This document shows positions 12,813 through 24,205 of a stretch of 64,000 nucleotides of DNA, in pieces. This DNA is from Turbatrix aceti (taxonomy: Eukaryota; Nematoda; Chromadorea; Rhabditida; Panagrolaimidae): the NCBI GenBank assembly GCA_963969345.1, contig OZ017768.1, positions 6,534,718 through 6,598,717 of the forward strand, read 5' to 3'. Below the pieces are notes generated by a model, which worked only from the letters and a program-made list of their open reading frames with translations, was not told the DNA's origin and searched no databases. How positions within the stretch are numbered: the stretch's first letter is position 1; each line of letters begins with the position of its first letter. The position numbers and the translations under genes are program-made.

Positions 12813-15800
12813 TTACACGCTCTGATAATTTTTGTTGAGAATCCAGATAGACGATCCCGGCTGAAGGGTGGCGACCCGTTTCAGGATGGATCGGAAGATG
12901 AATGAATCGGTCGGCTTAATCTGCGCCTGGAACTTGCTCAGAATGGCGGTCGTCGTCGTCTGACCGTTGTGCTGGACGAAAAACGCCTTGATCTCCCTCG
13001 CGAGCTGCTCGAAGCGGTCGTTGAGGGGGCGGACGGTGGGTGCTTCGACTGGAGCCAGTCCCTGTAACCTCCGACATTCAAAATTCGAGTTTTAAAAAAT
13101 GAAAAAAAATAATTCAAAATACAAAATTTTTCTTGAAATTTTTGGGTATAAATATAAATGGAACGTTTTTATGTATAAAACAGGATAAAAAAAATTGCGG
13201 TTTGGGTATAAAAATTTCAAGTCACTCGAAATTTTCGGTTTGGGTTCGAAAACCCGAAAAAAAGTCAAAATGGTAAAAAAATTTCAAAAAATCTTTAAAA
13301 AAGTAATTTTGGTTTCAGAAAACGCAATATTTGATATTTTTGCATTCACAATGATAAATGTAGGTACAACTAATTTTTTTTACGGTTTTAGGTACAAAAA
13401 AACTTGGATTTGGATCCAAAAACACAAACCCAAAATATTCGAACCCAAGTTCGTTAAAAGTTACCCCAAACCCGACAGCGCCGTTTATGCCATCAAAACC
13501 CACCTCGATAGCGTCGTAGGTTGCGCCGAAGCCGCGATCCTGTCTGACCTGCTCTACCTTCTCGGCCTCCCTGAGCGGCTCGTCGAGTTCCATCATCGCA
13601 GCCCGTCGAGCCCGGATCTTGGCGAGCAGGTTCTTGCCCTTGCTGCTGGCGGCCGCTGTCTCGTCCTCCTCCTTGCGCATGTTTCCGTTGAAGACGCTCG
13701 GAGCACTGATATCACCGTCTTCCGTGGGTTTGACCCGCTTGGGATCCGACATTTCTGCAAAAGTTCGGCTGGAGACGATAAAGTCGTCGTGCCGCTTTTT
13801 TGCCTGTTTGAGGACGGCCGCGGCCCTCCGAGCGACGGATTCGGCTTCTTCTTCGACGAGTCGCATGTCGGACGTTGATTTCTGGTTTATGATGTCGTCG
13901 TGCTTGAGCGCAGAATGGACGCCTGCAAAACGCAAAAGACGTCCGAGCACAAAATCGTCCTCAGCCTTGTCAAATTTGGTTTCGTCCTTCTGTTCCTTCG
14001 GTCCAGAGTCGTCTCCGGGTTTCTTGGCCGTTTTCTGCTTCGTCAAAAAAGGCACTTCGAACTTTCCATCCAACAACTGACTTTTCTTCTTTTTCTGCTT
14101 CTTGCGTTCCTCTTTCGACAATTTTTTCACGTCCGTCGATTTCTTGGCCGCCTTCTTCGCCTCGGCAGCCAGTTTCTGTTTTTCCTCCTCGCTCACAGCC
14201 ACCGAAAGTTCGTCTTCAAGCCCGCTGATCGGTTCATCATCGTCTTCTTCGGCCTGTGCGGCAGCAGCTGCTTTCTGGGCCTTTTTCTTGGCTTTTTTCT
14301 CCTTCTTTCGCTGCTCCCTGGCCCGCTCGTCGAAAAAGTTCTTCTCATTGACCTCCTGAGTGGTATCGGAAAAGATAGCAGCAGTCTCGGTGCCGTGCTC
14401 TTTGCTGCCCCTCGCCGATCCGAGCGTAAACAACTCATGGAGGTCGTTGGTCTTGAAGAACCGCTTCTGCTTGGGATCCAGCAAAACCCTGTTCGCGAGG
14501 AATTGTTTGAAGATCTGTCGTTGGTAGATTTTCTCCTCGATCGTTCCGCTCGTCAGGAGACGGTATATGGTAACAGCGCGGTGCTGACCGATGCGCCAGG
14601 CTCGTTCACGGGCTTGGGCGTCGGTGGAGGGGTTCCAATCCGGGTCAAAGATGAGGACACGGTTCGCGCCGGTGAGGTTAATTCCCAGGCCTCCAACGCG
14701 GGTGGTCAGGAGGAAGAGGAAGAGATTTGGGTCCTGAAAAGAATTTTTGAGTTCAGAAAACGCAGTTATGAACCAGGATTGGGCGAACGTTCACAAATAA
14801 ATATAATTTTTATTGTTCGTGTTCGTTTTCGTTCGCGAACAAATTTGATTTTTACTGTTCGTGTTCGTTCGCGAACAAATTTTTCCTAAATTTTTTTGTT
14901 CGCGTTCGTTTGCAAACAAAATAATTTTTTTACAGACGAAACGAACAAAAATTGGGACAAAATTAGGATAACAGTGTCAAAATTGATTTTATTTGACAAA
15001 AAAATTGCAAAAAAACATTCATAAAATTTGGAAAACGTAAACTACCTAATTTTTCTTTTTTCAACTCAGAGAACAAAATTTTGCCCAACCGATAAAAAAT
15101 ATATGTATTTTACGTTCGTTCGCGAACAAAAAAAACGGTGAATGAAACTCACTGAATTGAACCTGTTGACCAGCACCTGTCGCGCTCCAATGGGCGTGCC
15201 ACCATCCATCCTGAGATACGTGTATCCGTTTGCGATGATGTACTTCTCGAGAATGGTGAGCATCTGTTTGCTCTGCGAAAATAGCAGCACTTTGTGGCCT
15301 TGCTGGCGCCAGAGCTTCAGCAGCGACTCGACGACCATCATTTTTCCACTGCGCTTCGCCGCGCCGAACGCCTTATCCGGGTCCGCGACCTCGTCATGCC
15401 AGCCAAACTTGTTCGGACCACCGGTTACGAGATCCGGATGATTGCAGATCTTCCGAAGATTGCACAGACCGACAAAAGCGTCCACCGTGCCCTTGAAAAT
15501 CTTTTTGCATTCCTCAGAAGTTATGTACTGGGTGTAGATTTTTCGTTGATGGGCTGTGATGTCGCAGAAGAGCACCTGAAGGGTAAATCCAACAAAACAG
15601 GTAACCAGATTAATAATAAGCATCACAGACCTGTTCAACCTTCTCGGGAAGGTGAATGGACATCTCGACGTCCTTCTTGAGTCGTCGGAGCATGTACGGG
15701 TTGATAGCGTTCCTCAGGATGACCGCGCACTTGAACGCCGCCTTCACCTGCACCTGGGATGCGTTGGCATAGCCTCCGTGGGTGATCGGGATGGCAAAGT

Positions 15801-17291
15801 TGTCCGTAAAATCCTTGAGACTGCCCAGTCGCCCGGGATAGACAAAATCCAGCAGAGACCAGAGTTCTTTCAGCGAATTCTGCATCGGTGATCCCGATAA
15901 AATGAGTCTATGCGGCGTCCGGATATCTTTGACTGCGAGTGTCACCTGAGCGTTGGGATTTCGAATTTTGTGACCCTCGTCGAGGATTACATAAAACCAA
16001 TCGACCTTGCCGAAAGCCTTGAATTTAATGGAAAAAGTATCGTACGAAGTGATAACCACCACCGGAGACGGTCGTCTGCCTTTTCGGGGAATCGCCTTCG
16101 CCAGGAGGGAAGGTCCGGTCCCGGTGTAGCTGCCGGAAGAGTGGAAAATCATCACCCGGCACAGAGGGAACCACGTGTTGAGCTCCTTCACCCACTGGTG
16201 CATGAGCGTCGTTGGACAGACGATGAGCGTCGGCCCAAGGCCGGAATACTCGAAAAGCGGGCTCGGGACTTGACTTTCCGCGATGGAACGCAGGAAACAG
16301 GCAATCTGGACGGTTTTGCCGAGTCCCATTTCGTCTGCGAGGATTCCGCCGACGCAGTTTTCGTGCAACTCGTGCAGCCAGCGAATGCCCGTTTTTTGGT
16401 ACTTGTACAGCTTTTCCCAGACGCAAGTGTCGATGCGGTAGCCTTTTTTGAGGTCGAAGTAGACGCCCTCGCTTTCGGACACTCTGGATTTTACTTCGCT
16501 GAAAGGAAACCATAAAAAATTGATTTTAGCGTATTAAAAATATAAAAATGTGCCATTCAAGGTGTTTTCAAACTTCTGAACACGAAAAAAAATTCAAATT
16601 AAATTTTTATAAAAACCCAAACTCACCGAATGCGTTTTTCAAAATCAGCGTCATTTCCGTCGTCTTTGACCTTTTTCTGGCGATTTACCTGCCGCTTTTT
16701 CTTTGGCGCCTTCGACGACGACGGCTTTGACTCCTTTATTTCATCTTCCGCGTCGTCAGAGAGGTAGACAATCTCCGGCTCGTCATCGGGGACGTAAGCG
16801 CCGTCGCTGTCATCAACTTCGCCGTCTTCGAGCTCGGCATCTTCTTCGTCGTCGTCGACGTCAGCCTCGATTTTCGGAACCTTAGCGACCGGTGTCAACC
16901 CTTCCTCGTCCTCCTGAACTTGTTCTGCAGCTCTCTGTCGCTGGAGGAGCTCGAACGGAGTCAATTCACCCGTCGCAATTTGATCATCAAACGAAAAAAT
17001 TGATTCTCCGGCTCGTCGTCGTTTGCCGGCGTTTCGAGCGGTGTACGCATTCGCTGCCTGTAATAAAAAACCATCAGACAAGCAGAGAAAACCCGTGCCA
17101 ACCTGCTGGTAGAGACCCTGCTCGAGACGGGACGCGGAATAGACGGTGACGCCCGCTATGTCGGTCAATTCGTGTGCCGCAGCGTCAGACTCGATCGTGT
17201 GCCGGTTGAAGACGTCGTCGACGATTTGCGTCGACTCCCCCGAGTCATCTTCAGACTCCGGGGCCTCCGTTTTAACAGCCAAATCACCCAT
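12813..17291 (-). CDS. ERCC6: CSB/ERCC6 SWI2/SNF2 ATPase of transcription-coupled repair
   Basis: Six exons: 17291-17103, 17057-16627, 16498-15631, 15575-15153, 14733-13504 and 13061-12813; 1129 aa. CSB acts in the nucleus on stalled RNA polymerase II as a DNA-dependent ATPase. Motif I (ADEMGLGKT) is at about 260-269. Motif II reads ILDEGH. SGSPMQN, the CSB-type [15 protein letters not shown] and motif VI ([10 protein letters not shown], about 678-687) follow, then the family block RQIFKQFL and DPKQKRFF. The N-terminus is acidic with a K-rich stretch. A lysine-rich region follows the helicase core. The last exon is a winged-helix-like domain, as in the human C-terminus. The human protein is about 1490 aa, so the N-terminal region is shorter here. 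The first intron is only 45 bp and in frame. Intron 4 carries a MITE. AG lies 2 nt before the ATG. Confidence 0.95.
13080..13480. repeat. second copy of the CCCGAACCC repeat, in the last CSB intron
   Basis: Contains GGGTTCGAAAACCCGAAA and ACCCAAAATATTCGAACCC, and a block near 13315-13335 matching the inverse of the repeat at 8215-8700. The sequence is A/T-rich outside these motifs. Confidence 0.5.
14774..15137. mobile_element. hAT-like MITE, copy C, in CSB intron 4
   Basis: Left end CAGGATTGGGCGAACGTTC. The interior has several TTCGTTCGCGAACAAA units and an ACGAACAAAAATTGGGACAA segment related to copies A and B. The right terminus stops at AAAAAACGG without the GTTCGCCCATCCCTG end, about 15 bp from the exon 4 splice donor (15152). 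It looks truncated or diverged. Confidence 0.75.
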
Positions 17292-17951
17292 TACTGTGCC
17301 AATTGAAAGTGTAGCGAAAAATTACAACGTATCAATTATTTCGAAGAAATTTTTTGCTTCTCTTGACTCAAAATTTTCGCTGCAAGAGCACCGGATTTGT
17401 TGGTTTTTCACAAGTTTGCGAGTTTGAATTATTGTAATGTTGAGCAACCTTTTTCCGTTAAAAAAATTTAATTTATTAAGATTTTTTTACAAAAACAACA
17501 ATATTACGACCAGATACTCGCTCGAAGAACGTCAGTGTTATTTTTTCCTTGCTGACAGACGATTTCCATTCTTTGTCACTTGGCGAGTCTTTCGCGTCGA
17601 CAGACAAAAAAAAGGTTGATAAACGTAAACGTAAGATAACGATAGTTTTATAAATCAATATTTTTTTCGCTTCGAGACACTAAACAACCTTGTTGTGGTT
17701 TCTTGACGCGAAAAATTTGAAACACGGTTCTTTTGTTTCGTCGCCCTTGTTTTATTTTATTTTATTTTATTTTTTCACTGTTTCCTTGCTTCGCTGATTA
17801 CGGTGGTTTACCTAATCTGTGCTTTTTTGAAACAACACGACATCCGTATAATTTCCATGGCACGCATGATTGCGCGATTTCCTGACGACCGAAGGCAGAG
17901 ACGTCGTCATCCAAGTCAGTCTGCGCAGTCTTTCACCTTGGAGAGGAACGA
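17292..17951. other. divergent promoter region between CSB and the MSP-domain gene
   Basis: About 660 bp between two divergent start codons. It contains a TTTTA tandem repeat (about 17750-17775) and no exon-like sequence. It probably carries both promoters. Confidence 0.5.
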
Positions 17952-19100
17952 ATGAGAAAATTTAGCACAACCAAGCCGTCACCGGCGCCGCCGAACGATC
18001 GAGCCAACCACACGAATCCGGCCCCGAACCATGAGCATGCAGCCGAAAAAGACAAGGATAAGGATAAGGACAGGGATAAGGAAAAGGAAAAGGAAAAGGA
18101 AAAGGAAAAGGAAAAGGAAAAGTCAAAACCAAAAGAAAAGGAAAAGTCCCCGCCTCGACCTCCTACTCCTGGATGCGGCGTCGCTCCGGGCGCGGTAGCA
18201 TCCGGGTTACTGTGCGGACCGGTTCCGACTGCCAATCAGGGAAAGTACCAAGCCTACCTGAAGATGCCACCTGCACCCCCACCCCCGGCTATGAACGACA
18301 GAGATTTTGAAAGGGGACCTACATACGCGCGAGGATTTGGAGCAAACGGAAAACCGGTGCCGAGTCTCGAAGAAATCACGGGCAAGGCTAATCCGGTGCC
18401 TGTGACGTCACCTACCGTACCACCGCCCGCACAGCTCGCTTCCTCACCATCTACACCGGCGGAGCATGCCCGGGAAGAGGACGAAGAAGAATTCGAGCCC
18501 GTCGATGTTCAGGCTCCTGTCGAAAAAGTTGTCCTGCCGAATGAAAAAGTCACGAACGAGTGGAATCAGCGAGTTGTAAGTATTTAGTTGTATGGGTTAC
18601 TGTACAATGATTTTCGTTTCAGGAGGAGACGTTACGGAGCAGATCGACCTCGTCAAGTACATTGTCTTCCACGGCAGGTTTCGCAAAAATCCAGGTGCAG
18701 CCCCGTGAGGTGAAATTGATCCAAAACCACGCCAAGTTTACCGTCTTCAATGTGTCTACAAACCGATTCGCCATCAAGATCAAGTGTTTCAACCCGAATA
18801 AGTACCGCTTCAGCAGCGTGCACTTTTTCGTCGAACCGGGCATGAAGAGGGAAATCCGCGTGCAACGCAAGGGCGCATTTGCCGTTGACGAAGTCCGTAT
18901 TCACATAATCGAGGTCTGAAAAAGTTATAATAATTATATGTGCCAATTTTGCAAAACAACAAATAGGATATGGAAAGTTGAATGATATAATTTTTTTCCA
19001 GCTAAGACCAAAGGAACAAGGGGATGCCGAGACGATTTTCAAGAAAACGAGGACAAAGGCCACGATTACGATACCCATTGTACCATCTTCCAGGGAGTAA
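17952..19100 (+). CDS. MSP-domain protein with charged, proline-rich N-terminal extension
   Basis: Exons 17952-18575, 18623-18913 and 19002-19100; 337 aa. Residues about 225-337 form a major sperm protein domain (start FAKIQVQPREVKL, then FTVFNVSTNRFAIKIKC, NPNKYRFSS and a closing strand TKATITIPIVP). This immunoglobulin-like fold is shared with VAP and nematode sperm proteins. The N-terminal two thirds is disordered: a KDKDKD/KEKEKE repeat (about residues 34-62), then P-rich and acidic segments. There is no C-terminal membrane anchor, unlike VAPA/B. Intron 2 uses a weak GTCTGA donor; reading through gives a stop one codon later and removes the last MSP strand, so the spliced form is preferred. 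Role not determinable from sequence. Confidence 0.85.
18045..18125 (+). repeat. in-frame purine hexamer repeat (AAGGAT/AAGGAA)
   Basis: Tandem AAGGAT then AAGGAA units encode alternating Lys-Asp and Lys-Glu. The pure unit run is prone to slippage and length polymorphism. Confidence 0.9.
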
Positions 19101-19832
19101 TTTCCTTTCCTTTCTTTTCTGTTATCGTGTTATCACCTTTACGCAGCAATAAATGGTCATCAGCGTAAATATATCAGACTGACCCGCGCGCGTAATGCAA
19201 ATGTCAACAAAAACGAAAGACGCCAAAGAAAGCAAACAAATTCGCAAGTTTTATCTCATGTTTTTATTGTTCTGATTCTGATTTGGATTTTCCTGTATTT
19301 TGATTCAATTATTATCTGGATTCACTTTTGGCGGACAGCATACAACGACGGCGGGTAGGAATAAGAAAATACGGTATGTTTGAAATTGTTCTAATTTTAA
19401 TTGAACTAATATAATTTTTAGTTTTTTTGTGTTTTTGTTGTTTTTTTACCGCACCAAAAGCCAGCAGTGAAAACAAAAATATTGTCGTTTTGCTTGTTTG
19501 AACAATCTCTGAAAAATCTGTCGAACGCAAGGTGCTTTTTTTTGCACAGGTTATCGATAATCGACAGCCAAAAAAAAGAGAGATTGCCCACTGTTCGTTC
19601 GTTTTGTCGTGGTCAGGGACGATAAGAAGCCGACCGGAGCGGCGGCGGCGCGCATATTTTTGCTGATTGTGCATACGCGGCGCGTCTGGGAACAAACCTC
19701 AAAAAGGCGATAAGCGAGGTACCTGTTACGCGACCTTTCAGACGGGGAATAGGTAGCACAGAGGCCCCGAATAGGATCGATTCCGATGTGCAATTGACTG
19801 AGTTTTGTCCACTCTTTTTTTTTCTAGGAGCG
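19101..19832. other. spacer between MSP-domain gene and ABCG gene
   Basis: Includes the poly(A) signal AATAAA at 19148-19153 for the upstream gene. The rest is A/T-rich with no exon seen. A TTTTTTTTTCTAG acceptor-like sequence ends at 19827, 5 nt before the ABCG start codon. Confidence 0.5.
19148..19153 (+). terminator. poly(A) signal of the MSP-domain gene
   Basis: Canonical AATAAA 47 nt after the TAA stop codon. Confidence 0.7.
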
Positions 19833-22671
19833 ATGGCAGCGACGACGTCTCCTCTCGTCTTGTCGGAAGGCGGCTTGGCTGACTACGAGTCAACCGAGAT
19901 CGCCAAGAGCGGCTTTCTCCACGATGTCCGTCGCATGACCCTTGCCTGGCACAATATCTGCGTGACGAAGAAGAATGAATCGCAGGACATCATCCTCGAC
20001 GGCATCTATGGACACGCGATGCCTGAGCAGGTTGTTGCGCTCATGGGCGCCAGGTGAGTTACTTCAGGTGAAAATAATGGCGAAAATAATGGGTTTTATT
20101 TTATTATTTTTTAAATATTTTTTTAGTGGCGCCGGAAAAACGACTCTGCTGAACACACTGATGAATCGTAATCTGAGCGGTTTGGACACTTCTGGGACGA
20201 TCATTGTCGGCGGCAGCCAAACTGTTCAGATCGGAGACGTGAGCGCGTACGTTCAGCAGGAAGAGATGTTTCTGAGCACGCTGACGCCCTACGAGCATCT
20301 CATGTTCCAGGCCGGCATCCGGCTTCCCAAATTGACGAGAAAGCAGCTGGTTGCTCGGGTCGGGGAAATCATGGATGAACTCGGACTTCGGAAATGCAAA
20401 GATTCCGAAATAGGAATTCAGGGCATAAAAAAGGGAATCTCAGGCGGAGAATCCAAACGACTGGCTGTGGCTTCTGTCTTGCTGGACAACCCGTCGATTC
20501 TCTTCCTCGACGAGCCAACGACCGGTCTCGACAGTCACATGGCGCAATCCCTCATGAATTGCCTCCGTCGACTCGCCCGTGCCGGCCGAACCGTCGTCTG
20601 CACGATCCATCAGCCGTCCAGTAAGATTTTCAACATGCTCGACACCGTCATTTTCCTTGGCGCGGGTCAACTTGCCTACCACGGCAGTCCCAAGGACATC
20701 TTGCCCTTCTTTGACTCCCTCAACCTCATCTGCCCCGTGGAATACAATCCCGCAGACTACATCATCGACGTCCTCGCCATCGACCGCCAGAATGGCAACG
20801 AGACCGCCGCTGTCGAACGTGTCCACAAGGTCGCAAATGCTTTTCGGACGTCGGAAGCCACGAAGGATGTCTACGACGAGTTGTGCAATTTCGAGGGCTC
20901 TGGCGCGGATACGCCTATTGTCCACCACACCCGTGCGTCGTGGGGGAAGCAGACGTGGCTCCTGCTGCAGAGGAGTCTCCTTGACAACAAGCGAAATCCG
21001 GGCCTCGCGCGGGCTAAGGTTATCCAGAAACTCGTCATGGGCATCTTTGTCGGTCTGTTGTACCTAAATACCAAGATCGACGACGTCGGAATCATGAATA
21101 TCAATGGCGCTATTTTTTATCTTGTTTCTGAGGTTTGTTTTGTATTTGAACGTTTTTTGGACGGTTTTGAGCAGGGAGATTTTTTTATTCGGAAACAAAC
21201 ACGAAAAGTACCGAAAATTAAATTTTTTTTCTGTTCGTGTTTATTTGAATTTACATATTTGTTCGCGTTCGTTTGCGAGCAAAGTCAAATTTTCCAAACA
21301 GATAAAACGAACAAAAATTGACATGTAATTAGTGTAACGTTGTCAAAATAGGGACGACCCAATTTTTCGTTTTTCTACTCGGGAACGAAATTTTTTATAA
21401 TTAATTAAAAATAGTGTTTCATGTTCGTTTGTGTTCGTTCGCAAATACACACAATCAAAAATGTTTGCGTTTGTGCAATTTTTCCAACAAAATATTAAAA
21501 ATGTTCGTATTCGTTCACGAACGAAAAACGGTTGTTTTTTGCGAATTTTTTTGTTCGCAATTTTTTTCGAAAAAAAGGCAATTTTTTTATTCGCAACTTT
21601 TTTTCAAAAAAACGGCGACTTTTTTTTATTAGCAAATTTTTTTCGAAAAAAAAACGGCGACTTTTTGTTTGCAAATTTTTTTTTGAAAATGCGACTTTTT
21701 TTCTTCGCAACTTTTTTTGGAAAATAAAAACATCAATTTTCTTTCGCGAACGGAAAAATGAAAAAATGCACCTTTTTTCAGCTCACGTACAGCACGACCT
21801 TCGGCATCCTCTCCTTCCTGCCCAACGACTTTCCGCTCATCGTACGCGAACACTTCGACGGTCTCTACAAAATATCAGCCTACTACGTGGCCCGGGTAAT
21901 CTCGTACATGCCGATCTTCGTCCTCGACGGGGTCATCATGATGACGATATCCTACTGGATGATCGGTCTCGTGCCGAGATTCGAAGTCTTCCTCGTAACC
22001 ATTGGCATTGGCATTCTCGTTGAGCAGTGCGCAGCTGGCTTCGGCGTTATGCTGTCTACCGTATCGCCTTCGTACACCATTGCAATCTCTGTTGCGGGCC
22101 CTATCCTGACGGTACTTTCACTGACTGGCGGTCTGTTTGCCAACGTCGGCGAGATTCCCGTCTTCATCAGTTGGACTCAGTACTTCAGTTGGTTCAAGTG
22201 AGTTTTTTTGTCCATTGTACATTAGTGATAAAATTTGCCCGCCAAAAAATTGGAAAATAACATTTTCGAAAAAAAAAGTATTATTTTCACTTTTTTTTTA
22301 ATTTTTTTCTACTTTTTTCGATAGGTAAACAATTATTACGCATTTTACACAATATTTGGTTATTTTGAACAAAACTTATTCAAAATACGGTAAAACTTTA
22401 AAAAAATAACCCGTAAAATTTTTTTTATAATTGATGAATTTCAAAAAAAAACGCTTCCAGGTACGGATTCGAGGCCCTGACGATCAATCAGTGGCGGTCA
22501 CAGGGGAAATGCATTGGTCCCTACTGTCTGACACCCCAGGAGATTCTGCAGCGTTTTTCCTTCTCCGAAGCTCACTTTTGGCCGAATATCGGGGCGCTTT
22601 TGTTGTTTGTCACGTTTTTCTACGTGATTGGCTACATCGGTCTCTACGTCCGAGTCCACCGCAACAGGTAA
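19833..22671 (+). CDS. ABCG-family (white-type) ABC half-transporter
   Basis: Exons 19833-20053, 20127-21132, 21782-22197 and 22461-22671; 617 aa. It has the reverse ABCG order: nucleotide-binding domain first, then six membrane helices. Walker A (GASGAGKTT) spans the first intron at residues 72-80. The Q-loop region reads AYVQQEEMF. The signature is ISGGESKR (about 178-185), Walker B is ILFLDEPTTGLDS (198 onward) and the switch histidine is in TIHQPSS. The C-terminal YGFEALTINQW block is typical of white/ABCG1-like members. Half-transporters work as dimers and usually export sterols, pigments precursors or amphipathic molecules; the substrate here cannot be told. Intron 2 (649 bp) holds a MITE and a degenerate tandem repeat. 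Confidence 0.93.
21172..21540. mobile_element. hAT-like MITE, copy D, in ABCG intron 2
   Basis: Starts CAGGGAGAT, has degenerate TTCGTTTG/GAACAAA units, the shared segment AAACGAACAAAAATTGACA, and ends near GAACGAAAAACGGTTGTT. Termini are degraded. Same left-to-right order of motifs as copies A-C. Confidence 0.65.
21530..21725. repeat. degenerate tandem repeat of about 40 bp, five units
   Basis: Units resemble GCAATTTTTTTCGAAAAAAA followed by CGGCGACTTTTT. They abut the right end of MITE copy D and lie just upstream of the exon 3 acceptor. Probably an expansion of the element's terminal sequence. Confidence 0.7.
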
Positions 22672-23207
22672 CGAGTGTCTCGATTTCCGATCTTTCGATC
22701 TTTTCGCTGCCGCTCTGATCTGAGATCTCGTTGTCCCGTCGCTGTGCTTTTCATCCACGTCGTCGTTACTGCCTTCCTAACGCGCATATTGCCTGCGACT
22801 GATCATTCTTCCACCGCTCAACTTTGTTTGTCAACAGCGGCACTAACTTGCATGTTTCTATTTATTATTTTTACTCTGGTAGTCCTGTACGTAATAACTT
22901 TAGTCTAATAAATGCTACTTACTTTTAGGGGTTTTTTTTTGTTTGAATTTCAATGGGCCACTTGACTTTTTTTTTTGTGGTTGAAAAGGTTTACGCGCCC
23001 ACGAACTCTCTCCGATCAGTTGACTTTTACGTGACGCGTAACAGGTGTGTATTTATCATAAAACCACCACAACAACGGCTGCGTGGACCGACATCGCCAT
23101 AAAAGACCCAGGCAAACAAGGAACAAGAAAAACGAAAAAGATGATGGAGCAAAGATTATAAAATCAAATTCCGCATGGGACCCGACAGCAGTTTTACTTA
23201 CACCACT
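22672..23207. other. 3' flank of ABCG and 3' flank of the secreted-protein gene
   Basis: Convergent 3' ends. AATAAA at 22907-22912 on the plus strand ends the ABCG transcript. No exon-like sequence seen. Confidence 0.5.
22907..22912 (+). terminator. poly(A) signal of the ABCG gene
   Basis: AATAAA 236 nt after the stop codon, the first canonical plus-strand hexamer. Confidence 0.65.
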
Positions 23208-24205
23208 TCAGCCGATACCCATGCCCTGGCCGGTGTAGAGCGCGATGTTTCCGAGACCACCTGGCAGGTCGATGCTCTTCCCGTCAGTTTTACCGGTCGC
23301 AAAGATGACTTTCTTATCGACAGCGTCGTATCCCGGCTCAAAAAGTGGCCGCAGCGGCTTCTGAGCGCCCGCGCCCCCACCTCCGAGTGTCGGCACTCCG
23401 AAGGCCCTCAACATTGACCCAATAGCCTCCAAATCTGCCCTTTCGGTCCCGGGCAGCTTTCCAAACGACGGAAAACCCCTGGACAACGACGCCATCGTCC
23501 GCGCAGGCGCCCTACCCGTGCGTTCACCGAGCATGCCAATATCGGTGCCCTCGTTGAACATGAGCCCGCCTGCCGGAAGGCCCGGAAGCTTGCCGACGTC
23601 CGCGCCATTCGAAGCGACCACCTCGAAACCGGGAATCGCGCCGAGACCAAAGCCAAAGCTTCGACCAAGGCCCAGATGACCGTCTTCCTGTTTTTGACCG
23701 TATCCGGCCGGTCGGTATTCTTCCTGCTGTTGGTAGGGGTTCCTCGACTGCATCAGGTGAATATTAGGCACTCCGCAGTAATCTGAGTATTCTTGGCAGA
23801 AAACTTGAAGGTCGTAGCGCAGTTTTTTGCCCGGACGGCAGGTTGTCGCGAATGTTTGTTGGTTGAGCGGGCAGTAACGGTAGGTTTTCTGCTGCAGTGT
23901 TGGCATTAGGGTGTATAGAATATTTTCGGTGACGGGCATGTGGGTCACTCTCGCTGCGTGGATTCTGGGTCTCGGTTGCTCGGTCGTGGATGGGAGGAGT
24001 GATTCTTGGCTGGTACTATCATCTTCGTATTCGACTTCGTATTCCTCTTCGGAGCCGTCTGATTGGTCTGGAGATTCTTCGAAGGGGTTTGTAGGAGGTT
24101 TTTTGGCAGCTGTGGAAGGCACTGAAACATTCAGAGGTTCTCTGAGGCCTGAAAAAGTTAAATCTCACCTAGCAGGATCAAAAACAATATTTGAAAGGAT
24201 TTCAT
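23208..24205 (-). CDS. secreted protein with a four-cysteine domain, 325 aa
   Basis: Exons 24205-24169 and 24148-23208, with a 20-bp gap between them if both splice sites are right. That is below the usual minimum intron size, so the first junction is doubtful. The upstream exon would give MKSFQILFLILL, a good signal peptide core. The main exon has an acidic Ser/Thr-rich part, then C-x10-C-x13-C-x6-C (about residues 95-130), then a long Gly-rich tail without cysteine. There is one Asn-Val-Ser sequon near the start. The four cysteines could make two disulfides. I do not recognise the family. Alternative: a different first exon further upstream, with the same main exon. Confidence 0.6.

Noticed and set aside
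13619..14889. Long plus-strand frames opposite CSB
   Set aside because: Antisense shadows of the Lys/Glu-rich CSB coding exon; Phe/Leu/Ser-rich composition and no splice logic.
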